Shown here: piece by piece, positions 1-12,119 of the stretch
How positions within the stretch are numbered: the stretch's first letter is position 1
How the letters are laid out: each line of letters opens with the position of its first letter
Assembly: GCF_037975245.1 (NCBI RefSeq)
Contig: NC_092568.1
Span: 41,841,631-41,905,630, forward strand
Source: Apostichopus japonicus
Lineage: Eukaryota; Echinodermata; Holothuroidea; Aspidochirotida; Stichopodidae
Direction: 5' to 3'
Length of the DNA: 64,000 nucleotides
The notes under the pieces: model-generated
The model's input: only the letters and a program-made list of their open reading frames with translations
Told to the model about the DNA's origin: nothing
Databases searched by the model: none
Made by a program: the position numbers and the translations under genes

Positions 1-169
1 GTCCCACATGGCGTAGCATTGCACGACCAAAACACACGGCAACATCAATGCCATCACGCGGGTAACTTAGGACATCAATAACAATGTTCATGAAATCATT
101 CGATTTTCTTCAGAGAATAGTTTCAGCTTTATTTAATGTTTTTTTTATAACTTGTTTCTATTGCTATAG

Positions 170-3100
170 CGATTGTCGCTGTATCGCTCGCAATTTACAC
201 CTCAGGAACGGATGAAATCATTTGGAAGACTCCCATCGAATGGGCCGGTAAGGTGAAACATTCCTACTCCACACTTTCCTTCAATGCAAAGATGCTTGCT
301 ACACATAACATTTTTGTTTATATTGATTGAAAATCTTTTGTTAGTTCGTAGTGAAAAATATATGCAAGCATTATACTTGCTTTCATGTATGAAAAGTCAC
401 CTAAGATAGAGGCTGGGGCACGAAAAGAAAAAACATGCCCCCCTTCCCTTCCCTTCCCTTCCCTTCCCTTCCCTTCCTTCCTTTCCTTTCCTTTCTTTTC
501 CCTTCCCTTCCCTTCCCTTCCCTTCCCTTCCCTTCCCTTCCCTTCCCTTCCCTTCCCTTCCCTTCCCTTCCCTTCCCTTCCCTTCCCTTCCCTTCCCTTC
601 CCTTCCCTTCCCTTCCCTTCCCTTCCCTTCCCTTCCCTTCCCTTCCCTTCCCTTCCCTTCCCTTCCCTTCCCTTCCCTTCCCTTCCCTTCCCTTCCCTTC
701 CCTTCCCTTCCCTTCCCTTCCCTTCCCTTCCCTTCCCTTCCCTTCCCTTCCCTTCCCTTCCCTTCCCTTCCCTTCCCTTCCCTTCCCTTCCCTTCCCTTC
801 CCTTCCCTTCCCTTCCCTTCCCTTCCCTTCCCTTCCCTTCCCTTCCCTTCCCTTCCCTTCCCTTCCCTTCCCTTCCCTTCCCTTCCCTTCCCTTCCCTTC
901 CCTTCCCTTCCCTTCCCTTCCCTTCCCTTCCCTTCCCTTCCCTTCCCTTCCCTTCCCTTCCCTTCCCTTCCCTTCCCTTCCCTTCCCTTCCCTTCCCTTC
1001 CCTTCCCTTCCCTTCCCTTCCCTTCCCTTCCCTTCCCTTCCCTTCCCTTCCCTTCCCTTCCCTTCCCTTCCCTTCCCTTCCCTTCCCTTCCCTTCCCTTC
1101 CCTTCCCTTCCCTTCCCTTCCCTTCCCTTCCCTTCCCTTCCCTTCCCTTCCCTTCCCTTCCCTTCCCTTCCCTTCCCTTCCCTTCCCTTTCCTTCCCTTC
1201 CCTTCCCTTCCCTACCGTTCCTTTCCCTTCCCTTCCATCACTGACCTTATTTATTACGCATGACCGTTTATGATATTTCTATATGACGTCATGCATGAAA
1301 AGCTATCTTGTATTTGCTGAAAATACTGCACACTGTTTATATATCTATTTTCCTATGCTACTGCATGTGACTAACAGTTTAATAGTTGTTGCTTTTTTGC
1401 TAATAAGGGGGCGAGGTTCCTCTGGATTCCCCGATTACTGTCCCTATAACGACTGATAGAATAGAGAGACTGATACCAGCTTATTTACATATTTTGGTGA
1501 CGACATTCTCATCTTTTGGAGCAGTGATCATTCTGATAACAACTCTCCTTACTATTCGTTTTATCAGAAGAGGGTAAGTTCTCAAGTTTCAGTTTCCTTA
1601 ACATTTTCTTTACAAATACTAAACTGTGTGTATGATCAATGTTCTTTTCTGTACTGGTAACCTACGAATTAAGCAACAGAGATAATTATTTATACAACTC
1701 ATTTTACTAAGCAGCAAATATACTTATCAGTGAATGATAACATGACATAAGCTTTTAATCATAATATATAACAATGTTATATACTTTTTGGTTTTTGCAC
1801 TAATTTGACACTCACAGATCGCGCCTTGGTATGGATGCTGTTTTCGATTACATCACACTATTCGGTGGCTTCCTAATGTATGCCTCAGTATTGTGTACTA
1901 AATCTGATCTGCTCCCCTCTCTATCAGACCAACATCATCTCCTCATTTGCAAGGTTAGACATATTTATGAATGAGCAACGATACAACATATCCACTTAAG
2001 CCTGAATTTTTGTCAGTTGTAATATTCATCAGAAACTGAAGTCATCAATACATTCGTATTAACTAATATTGATTGCAATTATCGTCTTAAAGCTGAAGCT
2101 TTTACATGCGGAAAGTAATTAACAGCTTTTTTAAGAATAGCCACGAACAACAGAGACCAAACTTTTGTTAAAAGATACAAGATGCAGCTATTATCTTTTC
2201 AATCTGCCGAGTGAAGATCAACAATAAGAAAGGAATATTTATGAAACTGTCTTATAACTGTTAACTCATAATGATTTAAACAACATAAATGTCATTAAAA
2301 TGTTGATATTCAAAGGATTTTAACAGCAACATTTCTTAGATAACATTTTCTTTTTGATGTATAGATTCACGATATCATTGCTTCTCTGGGTTTTACTATG
2401 GCTGTATCAACACTTGTTGCAAGAATCTTGCTGGTTTATAATTCCTTAAAGTCAGATGATCACGCGGTAGGTTATACAAGGTTCTTTACCATGGTAACAC
2501 TACACCTTTAAAGTAAAGGAGCCTCGCTTAATAACGGAACGAAAGCGAAAACTAGTTTTGGTTCAAATTTGTGAAATGTAGATTAACGTCAGCCTCAGCT
2601 ATTTTAGTGATAACTGTTTTTTTTTGTTAATTATTAATGATATATACATTAAATGAGATAAGAATCACTTTCCTTAATACTTAACAAGTATAAGGACAAA
2701 GGGAGCTTCAGTATCAGGAACAGGAATGTACGACCCATAGAGGAATTATTTGGAAAGAAGAACGCAAACGAATGTTAAATGCTAAATGTTTCCCGGTTAA
2801 GCCTTATTTAAATAAGCCTTGTCATTACGATACAGCATAGAACAGTCACTCGTGTATAATACCGGTATATATATAATATATATATAGCTATATGGATGGA
2901 TGGATGGATGGATGGATGGATGGATGGATGGATGGATGGATGGATGGATGGATGGATGGATGGATGGATGGATGGATGGATGGATGGATGGATGGATGGA
3001 TGGATGGATGGATGGATGGATGGATGGATGGATGGATGGATGGATGGATGGATGGATGGATGGATGGATGGATGGATGGATGGATGGATGGATGGATGGA

Positions 3101-6100
3101 TGGATGGATGGATGGATGGATGGATGGATGGATGGATGGATGGATGGATGGATGGATGGATGGATGGATGGATGGATGGATGGATGGATGGATGGATGGA
3201 TGGATGGATGGATGGATGGATGGATGGATGGATGGATGGATGGATGGATGGATGGATGGATGGATGGATGGATGGATGGATGGATGGATGGATGGATGGA
3301 TGGATGGATGGATGGATGGATGGATGGATGGATGGATGGATGGATGGATGGATGGATGGATGGATGGATGGATGGATGGATGGATGGATGGATGGATGGA
3401 TGGATCGATGGATGGATGGATGGATGGATGGATGGATGGATGGATGGATGGATGGATGGATGGATGGATGGATGGATGGATGGATGGATGGATGGATGGA
3501 TGGATGGATGGATGGATGGATGGATGGATGGATGGATGGATGGATGGATGAAAGTTCGTTAATGTGTTAAGATTGGTTAAATTGTAAATATGACAATACG
3601 AGGCAGCTTATTAAATCCATTCATATTAAATACATATATAGATATGATAAAATTGAAGGTGTTACAGATTTGATTAACATTTCAATTCGCATTTTCTTCG
3701 TTCTCTCAGGGTAGCAGTGTTTTAAAAATTGGTGGCATAGTTGCAGTGCTTTTAACATTTGATGTGATCTGTCTGGTTTTGAAAATCTTTCTGTACCCTG
3801 TTTACCTCAATTTTGTGCCCTTGGGAATCGAGGTGAGCTTTTTTTTAATTTCATTTAGAATAGATATATATAAATTAACATCATAGATATAATGAATTAG
3901 TACTACAAATTGTAAATTTTACTGAAAAGCTAATGCATCATGAAAACTACAGCACCCGAATCTGACAGAATGAGTATTGATATGCCATTTATTTATTATC
4001 CTGTCAGGTAGATCCAGAGGATTCCAATCATTTCATTGAATACTACTTCAGTGAATGTTCCTCGGGAGATGGAGTCATCCCTCTCCTCCTCTCGTTTGCT
4101 GATAAAGCTGTGATGCTTCTCACCGGGTCATTTCTATCTTATGAAATAACACAAGTAAAGTATCTTTCCAAAAGTTTGTATGAATATATGAATAAATTAA
4201 AATACTTTGAATTTTTAATACTACAATCGCAATCATTCTAACTTTAAAAGTACCGGCAAGCACACACATGATATCGTTGTAACCATCTTTATTCTTAATA
4301 AATTGAAAACAGTACAGTTGTTATTTAGCACTATGTCATTTGCATATACCGCCTTCAGAATGATTTCTCTTCGTTAATATGTTATGTTTCTTTTATACTT
4401 TTTATCATCTTTAGGCTAACTTGACTCCAGTGGGAGACAGTAAGCAGGTCGCCATCTGTATCTATAACATCATTTTATTTGGTGTCTGTGGTCTCATCTT
4501 GACCATCCTCCTCAAGAACACACCCACTGAGTCTTATATATTTGCATCCTCCCTGGTTATCTGCTGCACTACCGTCACTATCTTGGTCTTGTACTTACCC
4601 AAGGTGAAATAAATATGATGACTTACTAAGCTCCCTAATTTACAATTGAGAATTTTTAGAATTAATGCAGAGTTGTAAACCGTGACAATTGGTTTGGCAG
4701 TGATGTTTTGAATTTGAAAGAAAATGATAATGAACGCGATTACTCATTCACAAAACTTTAACTTTCGATGTATTTATGTTAAAATTCTGAAGCTTTATTA
4801 CGCTGCATAGTTTAATAATGGTTGTATGAAATGCATATGTAATTTCTCCATTCTTCATCTTATACCACGCGGAAGACAGACAATAACTAAAGCATCGTTT
4901 ATATAATTGTGTATCACGTACTTACGTGCTTTTTAAAGGATAAAAGTACTCATTTCAGATAATCTATTGGGTGAAAAATCGAAAAATGGACGAAAATCAT
5001 AAATCAAGAAACAGCCAATGTACGTCATCAACAACTGATGTTTCATCGGTAAGGACTCTTACTCGTGCAATCTTTATCTATAACAAAATGTATATAGATG
5101 TATAATATTGCCGCTCAAATCTGACAAACGATTTCGAAGGAACTGACTTATCATCTATCTTCTAACTTTATTGGATCTTTCACTGAATTAAATTAAAACT
5201 GTTTAATAACGTAGCAGAATCACCAAGCTAAAATTACAAATATCAATTGTGTCGAACCTTTCTAAAGTAAATTGAGCCTTTGGTATCATACGTCTGGCCA
5301 AAGACTCCTTCACATTCCTTTCCTTGATAATTAACTGATTCCATAAGTAAACAATGAAGAAAAATCTAATTACTGACATTGAAATATAGATGCTTTGTCA
5401 ATTTAAATTGTCAACAAAATCACGATAATAATCAAGCGATACTTGATAATACATTCTTCTAATTGTTGAATGATCTAAAAAACATTTTCATGAAACACAC
5501 CATTAAAAGATTTAAGAATTTCATAGTTTCATCTTGATTAGTTTTCAAGTACGTCAAAGATTTCAAGTGAAGTCTTATAGTCAAACATATTTGATATTCT
5601 TTATTAAGTCGTAAACATTAAACATTTTGTTTTGTCAAAACTATAGATCGATCATTGTGCCTGGGTAATTTCTTGTGGGCTTGACTCTTCAATGTGACCG
5701 TGACTCTTCAATGGGCGCACGTGTAACCTACGACCTGACCTGACCTATGACATTGCTTTGAAGCTAAATACACAGATATTAGTAACTATTTCTTCTGTGT
5801 CTCTTATTATGTCTCTTGTAAAGGGTACTGCATCAACCAATGAAAACCTGCGAGGCAAGGTACCAAAGGAATTATTGGACGAGAATATCAAACTAAAAGA
5901 GGAGTACGAACAGGTAAATATATAATATATGCAGACAAACTCATGTAAAAGTTCAAACGAATCATTTCATTTCGTGAAACCCGTACGGGTTCAAACAGTC
6001 TTGCATACAGGTTTCACGAAACCAACAAATAACATCTTGTTAATGCATATCTGGCAAGTTTTGTGCTGAGCGTTTGTTGACCATATGAATGAGAGAGCTC

Positions 6101-6449
6101 TATGAAACGACAAAAAACGTATTGATTCTTAGAAATGAAAGTAAATGTTATCTTATTCTGTCTCGCAGACTACCAAGATGTTGGTTTATATCTATACATA
6201 AAAAATCTATATTTATTTTATAATTTATATAAAATACTAATACATACTGAGAAAGGTTATCAGATACTTTGGTTAAATTCATCATCACCAGATACACATG
6301 ATGCATTTAAATATATACTTTACAATTTATATCATAAATGATGTATGATCACATTTGTACGTATTTCTCTTCAGTTGCAGCAAATGGCCCTTCAGGGGAC
6401 ACGCGAAACAACTGCAGGTGGTTCGAACAAGATGCTCACCGGTTATTAG
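170..6449 (+). CDS. GABA-B-like class C GPCR with C-type lectin module, copy 1 (3' half only; exons 11-20)
   Basis: The gene begins upstream of the window, so only the juxtamembrane linker, the seven membrane segments and the tail are seen. Exons (numbered as in copy 2): 170-247, 1408-1573, 1818-1953, 2365-2466, 3710-3832, 4008-4154, 4415-4603, 4959-5048, 5824-5913, 6375-6449 (stop TAG). All junctions are GT-AG and the joined frame is open for about 397 codons. Exon 12 carries TM1, exon 13 TM2, exon 14 TM3, exon 15 TM4, exon 16 TM5, exon 17 TM6 and TM7 ending in LYLPK, as in GABA-B receptors (LFVPK). The Cys before TM3 (HHLLICK) and the ECL2 Cys (ECSSGD) that form the class C disulfide are present. 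Exons 19-20 encode a coiled coil ([14 protein letters not shown]) and end in LTGY. Introns 11 and 14 hold very long microsatellites. The VFT and CTLD are predicted upstream but not seen. Confidence 0.85.
438..1237 (+). repeat. (CCCTT)n pentanucleotide microsatellite, about 800 bp, in intron 11 of copy 1
   Basis: About 160 nearly perfect repeats of CCCTT with slight degeneration at both ends. The plus strand is pure pyrimidine and the minus strand pure purine. The long open frames across it (repeating PSLPF) are repeat artefacts, not genes. Introns 11 of copies 2 and 3 have only a short pyrimidine-rich stretch, so the expansion is specific to copy 1. Confidence 0.97.
2892..3550 (+). repeat. 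(ATGG)n tetranucleotide microsatellite, about 660 bp, in intron 14 of copy 1
   Basis: About 165 repeats with a single interruption (GGATCGATGG, near 3406). Open frames reading MDGW in three phases are repeat artefacts. The array lies between exons 14 and 15; the matching intron of copy 3 holds an (ACGG)n array and that of copy 2 a short GATG remnant plus a TA array. Confidence 0.97.
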
Positions 6450-7261
6450 CAATCATGAGTAACGAAACGTTCGAAACTAGAGCGAATATTTGTCTCAAAG
6501 CTTACAGACACTTAAATAGTTGTGTGTTATTTGTTATGCGTATTCTATATATTCTATGTTCTGTGAAATATGTTTCTTGTATCAGTGTATGATATCTAAA
6601 ATTAGATGCATCTCAACGAGTGACAGTAAGCATCTGCATTTGATAGGTTGTATAATATATCTTAGTCTGCAATTAGAAGTATTATGATACTTCCCATGCC
6701 ATTTGACTTTACAGTCAGTAAACAATGAAACAACAATATACAACATATGTTATTTACATACATATCCTTGTACTTAAATGCTCATTGCGGTTTCCTACTT
6801 GGTGTTGTGTTTGAAGTCTTTGGCTAACACGTTTGTTATCATTCTCGGCCTTTTGGCTACGATCATTTGTAGCATCATGTTCTTCTTGTGGGGAAATCGT
6901 GATACACACCTGGCAATGATCAAACACAGCCACAATCTCAATACAATGGGACTAGGGTTTGAGAGCAGATCAGTCGGTTAGTTGTGTGGTTTCTCCTGCC
7001 CAGATTCTTTTCTACCGTTGTTGCTAACTTTAAATATTTAAGCCCTAATTTTTCGTACATTAATTGTTTGCAGTATTTTGACTAATAATTTCAGTGGTGA
7101 AGTAGCAGTTAAATGCGTCAGAAAATTTAGCGAATACTCTTTGTAGCTTTCATTAAACATGATATACATTTGAAAGTTTCTTGACTTGTTCGTTTGAAGG
7201 TTCATCTTAAATGATTTTTAAAAGTTGACTGTCCTGTGAATATTGTGATGAAGTGAATAAA
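6450..7261 (+). promoter_or_regulatory. 3' UTR of copy 1 with poly(A) signal
   Basis: From the stop codon to the AATAAA at 7256-7261. The sequence is shared with the regions after copies 2 and 3, including a block with TACAACATATG, a small open frame at 6778-6981, and the AATAAA followed by CTTAATGTTCATAA. Conservation across the three copies up to this signal and a matching cleavage context support it as the 3' end. The exact end was not confirmed with transcript data. Confidence 0.6.
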
Positions 7262-7317
7262 AAAGTCTTAATGTTCATAATGTCTCAATGCTACATTTTA
7301 TATTTCTCCCTAGCATC

Positions 7318-8740
7318 TCCCTAGGAAATGCTTCTCCCTGGCAAATGATTTTACGAATCACTTCATGAGTAAGATCCACACAATCATGATTCCCAGAGAC
7401 AACCTCCAAGAATTGTCATCGTTTAATCCTCCCATCAAAGGCTGTGAACATCCGACAACTTTCCAGCCATTGAGTGAGTCTCGTGTACTTAAACTAATTT
7501 AACGAGTAAAACCTTAATACTTCCCATCGATCCTCTCCCCACAAGCTTACTTAAAGCTCATGTCCATGTGTTACTTCATATTTTAACATCGATTGTGAAT
7601 GATTAATTAACTATCGGATCCTTTTCTTATTTATGGAAAGCAGCTACTGTCTGTCCCATCTTAAAGAAACCCGGTCTTGATACGGTTGTCGTCAGTTATA
7701 GGCCCGTGAATAACTTACCCTTAATGTCCAAATTCGTAGAAAAGGGAATGCTGTCACAACTGAATGAGCATATTATGAATGAAAATTTGTTGACTGACTA
7801 CATTAGTGCTAATCGGGAATTATACAGTGCTGAAACAGCACAGATGAAGCTGGTGAATGACGTATTGCTTCACATGGATAAGCAAATGGTTACGCCTTTG
7901 GTTGCCCTCGACCTCTCAACAGCCTTCGACACGGTTGACCATATAGAACTCTTACGTGTTCTTGAGAACCAGCTTGGAACAAAGGGGAAGGCTTTAGACT
8001 GGTTTTGAAATTACCAAAACGGGAGGAAAATGAAAGTGAGGGTGGGACAGTCGTTTTCTGAGGAAATTGAGCTTACTTTTTCTATTCCGCGGGAGCTGCG
8101 CGTAAACGGTGTTATATAATTTGTATTCAAGTACATTGCAAGACTATATTACTGACAACCTGCAAAAGATGGTGGGGTGAATTATCTAGTTGGGTACGCG
8201 GATGATCACTCCTACTACAGTTCCTGCAAAGCATCAAGTACAGAAGAAGAGGGTTACCGTATTGGAGTGCTTGAGGACTGTGCGAAAATTGCACATGATT
8301 GGATGAATATGATCAGGTTGAAATTTAACTGTAACAAAACTGAATATATTAAATTCGGCACCTCAACTCAACTTCGGGGAGTATACCATTAATGGAATTT
8401 ACATTATTGACACTCATATTAATGTAACTACTGACATAAAATATTTCGGGGTTTATCTGGACAGCGAAATGTCTTTTGGTAAGCACATAACAGAAAAATT
8501 CAAAACTGCTCTGTTTAATTTGCATCGAATAAAAGTCTTCCGCCATCATCTGAGTAGAAAATCTCTTGAACAGATGATACATTCCTTATTTTCATCCCAA
8601 CTGGACTACTGTTGTACTTTGCTGTATGGTTTACCTAATTCTTTCATTTGTAAATTACAAAGAGTGCAAAATGTTGCCACCAAGCTACAGGAAAAAGTCA
8701 CAGGAATCATCATCATCATCATCACCATCATCATCATTAT
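7318..8740 (+). mobile_element. Decayed CR1/Jockey-type LINE fragment (RT)
   Basis: Broken frames encode reverse transcriptase pieces in order: IHTIMIPRDNLQEL; then NNLPLMSKFVEKGMLSQL and ALDLSTAFDTVDH (7706-8005); then a YADDHSYY catalytic box (near 8197); KFNCNKTEYIKFG; and KYFGVYLDSEMSFGKHI through LDYCCTLLYGLP (8440-8680). Frameshifts and stops separate them, so it is dead. It ends in a CAT/ATC-rich simple tail at 8707-8750, in the orientation expected of a LINE 3' end. It is absent from the equivalent places after copies 2 and 3, so it inserted after the unit duplication. Confidence 0.8.
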
Positions 8741-8750
8741 TATGATATTA

Positions 8751-11600
8751 CTTTAAGTGTTTGTTTATTTGTATATAAAGTTACATTTTTTAATATGCCA
8801 ATTGGTAACGAATAGAACAATATAAAAAACATATTTAGGCTCAATAAGGCAAGAGAACCATCATTAAGAACATTTACCTTTACACGTTTATGAATTGCAT
8901 TTAATACACAAAGCCCCAGAATTTCCTCCCCCAAAAACAAACATATCTTTAGGCTGTTAATTAGGGCTGTCATTACCTTGTAAAACTTGCCAATTACTTT
9001 AATATATGCTAAATGTGCAGCTAGGTGAATGTACTGTCTGCATGGCTTCAATTAGTTTTGTTAACATTAGCTAACAAACAAACAACGAAGTTAAACTGCT
9101 TACACCATGACAGATATATAGTAAACCAATAACTGCTACTCAGAGGAACTTTCAAACAGAAAATACTATACACACAATCTAATGCTTATGATTGATTGGA
9201 CTAACTTGCACATGATATATGGACACTGAGCATTCAGATGGACTGTATAAGATATATGTAGAATGATGTTTATGCGAACCCAAAGACCCTAAAAAACGAT
9301 GCCTGTAGTTGTTCGCCTGTTTATAAACATCGAGTGAACATTTGTAAAATGAATACCATTTTTATACTACTCTGGTTAAATGCCCATTACTTACCCCGTT
9401 CGCCCTCTACTCCACCCCCCCCCCCACCCCCAGCAATTGTATCTTACCACTTCACAAAGATGCCATAACGATAAAGAACCCATAACGGTCCAATTTGACA
9501 CTATGCCTGCCAGATACACACAAGTCCCTTGTTGCTACTCAACCTCCCCTTTTAACACACAATTTCACTCTCCACGCTCGCAACCCCAAGCGACATTAAC
9601 AACCTCGTTATTCCCTGCTTTCACACTCGCTGCAAAGATTCAAAGCAGCTGAGAGACTTCCAATTATAACTGAACCATAGTTATTATTATAGAGTGGTTT
9701 CAAATCAGCCGTGCTTTTATCACGAATATTGGCAATCAAGCCACACGCAATGCCTATAAATGTAATTGTTCAACTCCGCAAATTGATTGTATATTAAACG
9801 CATTCCCTCTTAAATTAACCAAAAGCTATTAGACAAAGTCATTAGCTATAACCATCCCTCCTAAATATGTCGTGATTATCACGCAACGATAAATATTGAT
9901 GGTAAAAAGTACACAACTTGACATGCACGTTAGAAGGGGTATTCCACAGCCAAATAATGTAATATTTACGGATACAGAACATTCCATGCATCTCAATGTA
10001 ATCGAATTTCGTCAGACTCGTTACTTTGCTGTCAACGTAATATAAATGTTACATTGCAATACGATACATTCGAATGCTTGCTTGGATTATAAAATTAGCA
10101 AAGTGCCTACATTAAAAAATCTTTGAGACGTCTAAAACTTTCTCAAGATAATTTTTAAAATATCATAGAACGGGACTTTGACTAACTTGATAATCTGATA
10201 CCATTTTCGACAAAAACTGCATAAATTGGCTAGAAATAAAACAAATGAGGCATTTTGACCTAAATTTTGCTTACAAATAATAAACCTTCATTTCTGAAGA
10301 TATGGATTTACCAGCGACAGATGAGTATGGTGGTAGGATGTACATTGGGCTGTGGGCAAAGGACTCAACATTTTATAGCTTGTCGTTCATTAGTAAATAT
10401 GTCGTGTAGGCTTCCAATGTATTGTTAGATAATAATTAGTCATACTGACTTGTAGCCCAATTCTGTATGTAACATTTCATAATATCTTTTACAAACAATA
10501 TTGATATCATCAAGAAACAACAAAATAAGTCAGACATTACAGTCATCATTAATAATGCGATGTATTTGCGGACCTAAAATCGATCACCGAGGTGCATATC
10601 ATAGTTCTCCATGAATGGTAACAATAGCCGTCACAGAGTATTATTTAACTTTTACAGAGTAAATAATTCCATGCTTCACGGAGAAACATAATATATGAAA
10701 TAAACTGTTGGAACGTTAACACTGCACTACCTCTCATACCAATATGATAGCATCAGATGGTGAATCGTGTCGAAAAGCTTTGTGAGGTCACGAAATATAC
10801 TGAAGTACCACATTTATATTGACATAAATTGAAAGGAAATAACGTATTCAGTCGTTGAATGATTAAGTAAAATTATGTCTAATACTTGCATTAATTGAAA
10901 AATCTTCTCGGTATAAGGCATAACTTTGACCGTCTGCAGGTTGCTATGGATCCGCCTGTTTTAAATGAAAATTGTCGCGACATACATAACATAGATCTTA
11001 AATGGTGCTTTGTCAGAATCGAAGCATAACGTTTTGTTTGGCTACAATTCTAGTTCTAGTAATAGAACTACGTTGTCTGCGTTCTCGTGTACGGGATACT
11101 TTGTAATATAATAAAGTGACCTAAGAGCTGTAAGATACGGCAACTGCTTTCATCTGATGGTTCACGCTATGAAGTGTTATAACACCTTAACACATGTTAG
11201 ACCTGTTAGCAGATACTACTGTGCAAAATTACTAACAGACGAATTCGAAAGGCTGTTTCAACTAATGACTGGTTAGGAGCTGAACAGCTGTCCCTATAGT
11301 TGACTAGTAGGTATACCCTATAAACATAGGCGTAGGAGTCCAGTTTGATCTAGGGGGCTGTAACGACTTGCCCGAAAATATAACCAACATTTTTCGCGCA
11401 TTCGACAGGTTAATGTACATTTCATATAGACATGCATCGGTTATGACACCCCCCAGCCCCCTCCCCGCCCCCGGCCTCCTACGTCTATGCTTATAAAGAT
11501 GTAAGATAGTCTTGTTAGTCCAATCAATCATTAAGCATTAGATTGTGTGTATAGTATTTTCTGTTTGAAAGTTCCTCTGAGTAGCAGTTATTGGTTTACT
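8751..11600 (-). mobile_element. Intergenic spacer of unit 1 with an old minus-strand LINE RT relic (near 10380-10610)
   Basis: No functional gene is seen. On the minus strand near 10610-10460, broken frames read SILGPQIH, then INDDC, then FLDDINIVC, which resemble the RT block SILGPLLF...INDL...FADDTNIF of CR1/Jockey-group LINEs. The same relic sits in the spacers after copies 2 and 3, so it predates the tandem duplication. Edges of the old element are not clear; homology between spacers runs from about 8757 to 11600. A MITE lies inside at 11319-11495. Confidence 0.5.
11319..11495. mobile_element. MITE-like element with 20-bp inverted terminal repeats
   Basis: The left end (11319-11338, TATAAACATAGGCG...) is the reverse complement of the right end (11476-11495) with two mismatches. 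The 177-bp element has no coding potential and contains a C-rich stretch (CCCCCCAGCCCC). The equivalent position in unit 3 (about 62890-62990) lacks it while the flanks match, which supports a mobile insertion into unit 1. Confidence 0.6.
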
Positions 11601-11784
11601 ATATATCTGTCATACCACTTGCTACACATTCATTTCTTATTTACGGCTTGGCTTGCCTAAAGAGTGGTTATTCTGTGTGTAATTGTCAGATTCAAAGCGC
11701 CAGGGGTGCACTCTGTACAACCATAACGCCCTTAATGACAGTTATTCAAAGCTAATTTATACGCTTTAACACACCAGTAGAATC

Positions 11785-11925
11785 ACTGTGGTCGAGTGGT
11801 ACGGACTTCAGTTCGTGACACGAAGATCCGGGGTTCGATTCCTACCTTCGCCTGATGAGTCCCAAAGGACGAAACCGGTCGTGAAGTGGAATTTTTCTGG
11901 TTTTCTGGTGTGTTATTCTTAATTG
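11785..11925 (+). mobile_element. tRNA-derived SINE-like sequence carrying a hammerhead ribozyme motif
   Basis: An A-box-like TGGTCGAGTGG (11789-11799) and a perfect B box GGTTCGATTCC (11832-11842), 32 bp apart, form an internal RNA polymerase III promoter of tRNA type. Directly after the B box comes the hammerhead core described in the next entry, then a short unique part, and then a TA array at 11926. A tRNA-like head, a body and a simple-repeat tail fit a SINE. It is not a functional tRNA gene because the acceptor stem does not pair. Confidence 0.6.
11846..11886 (+). ncRNA. Hammerhead ribozyme-like fold (type I)
   Basis: All conserved core parts occur in order: helix I 5' strand CTTCGC (11846-11851), CTGATGA (11852-11858), helix II GTCC-CAAA-GGAC (11859-11870), GAAA (11871-11874), a minimal self-complementary helix III CCGG (11875-11878), the TC cleavage site (11879-11880), and helix I 3' strand GTGAAG (11881-11886), which pairs fully with CTTCGC with one G-U pair. 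Such short-helix-III hammerheads are known from animal retroelements and usually act as dimers. Catalysis is predicted, not shown. Confidence 0.65.
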
Positions 11926-12019
<94 letters not shown>

Positions 12020-12053
12020 GATATTATATATATATATATCTATATCTATATCT

Positions 12054-12105
<52 letters not shown>
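11926..12105 (+). repeat. TA-rich microsatellite with ATCTAT variants
   Basis: Alternating TA over about 180 bp, interrupted by TATCTA units. It follows the SINE-like sequence directly and may have grown from its tail. Apparent IYIYIY frames are repeat artefacts. Confidence 0.95.
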
Positions 12106-12119
12106 CGAAACGAAACGAA

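Noticed and set aside
385-1263. Long open frames reading PSLPF repeats
   Set aside because: They are translations of the (CCCTT)n microsatellite; the period of 15 bases stays open in several frames.
2892-3570. Three overlapping frames reading MDGW repeats
   Set aside because: Translations of (ATGG)n; all three plus frames are open, which shows repeat origin.
5731-5746. Nuclear-receptor direct repeat of TGACCT in intron 18
   Set aside because: The half-sites overlap by one base (period of five), which does not fit any standard spacing, and copy 3 has lost them.
11785-11845. Possible functional tRNA gene
   Set aside because: A and B boxes are present, but no acceptor stem pairs around them and the sequence continues into the hammerhead.
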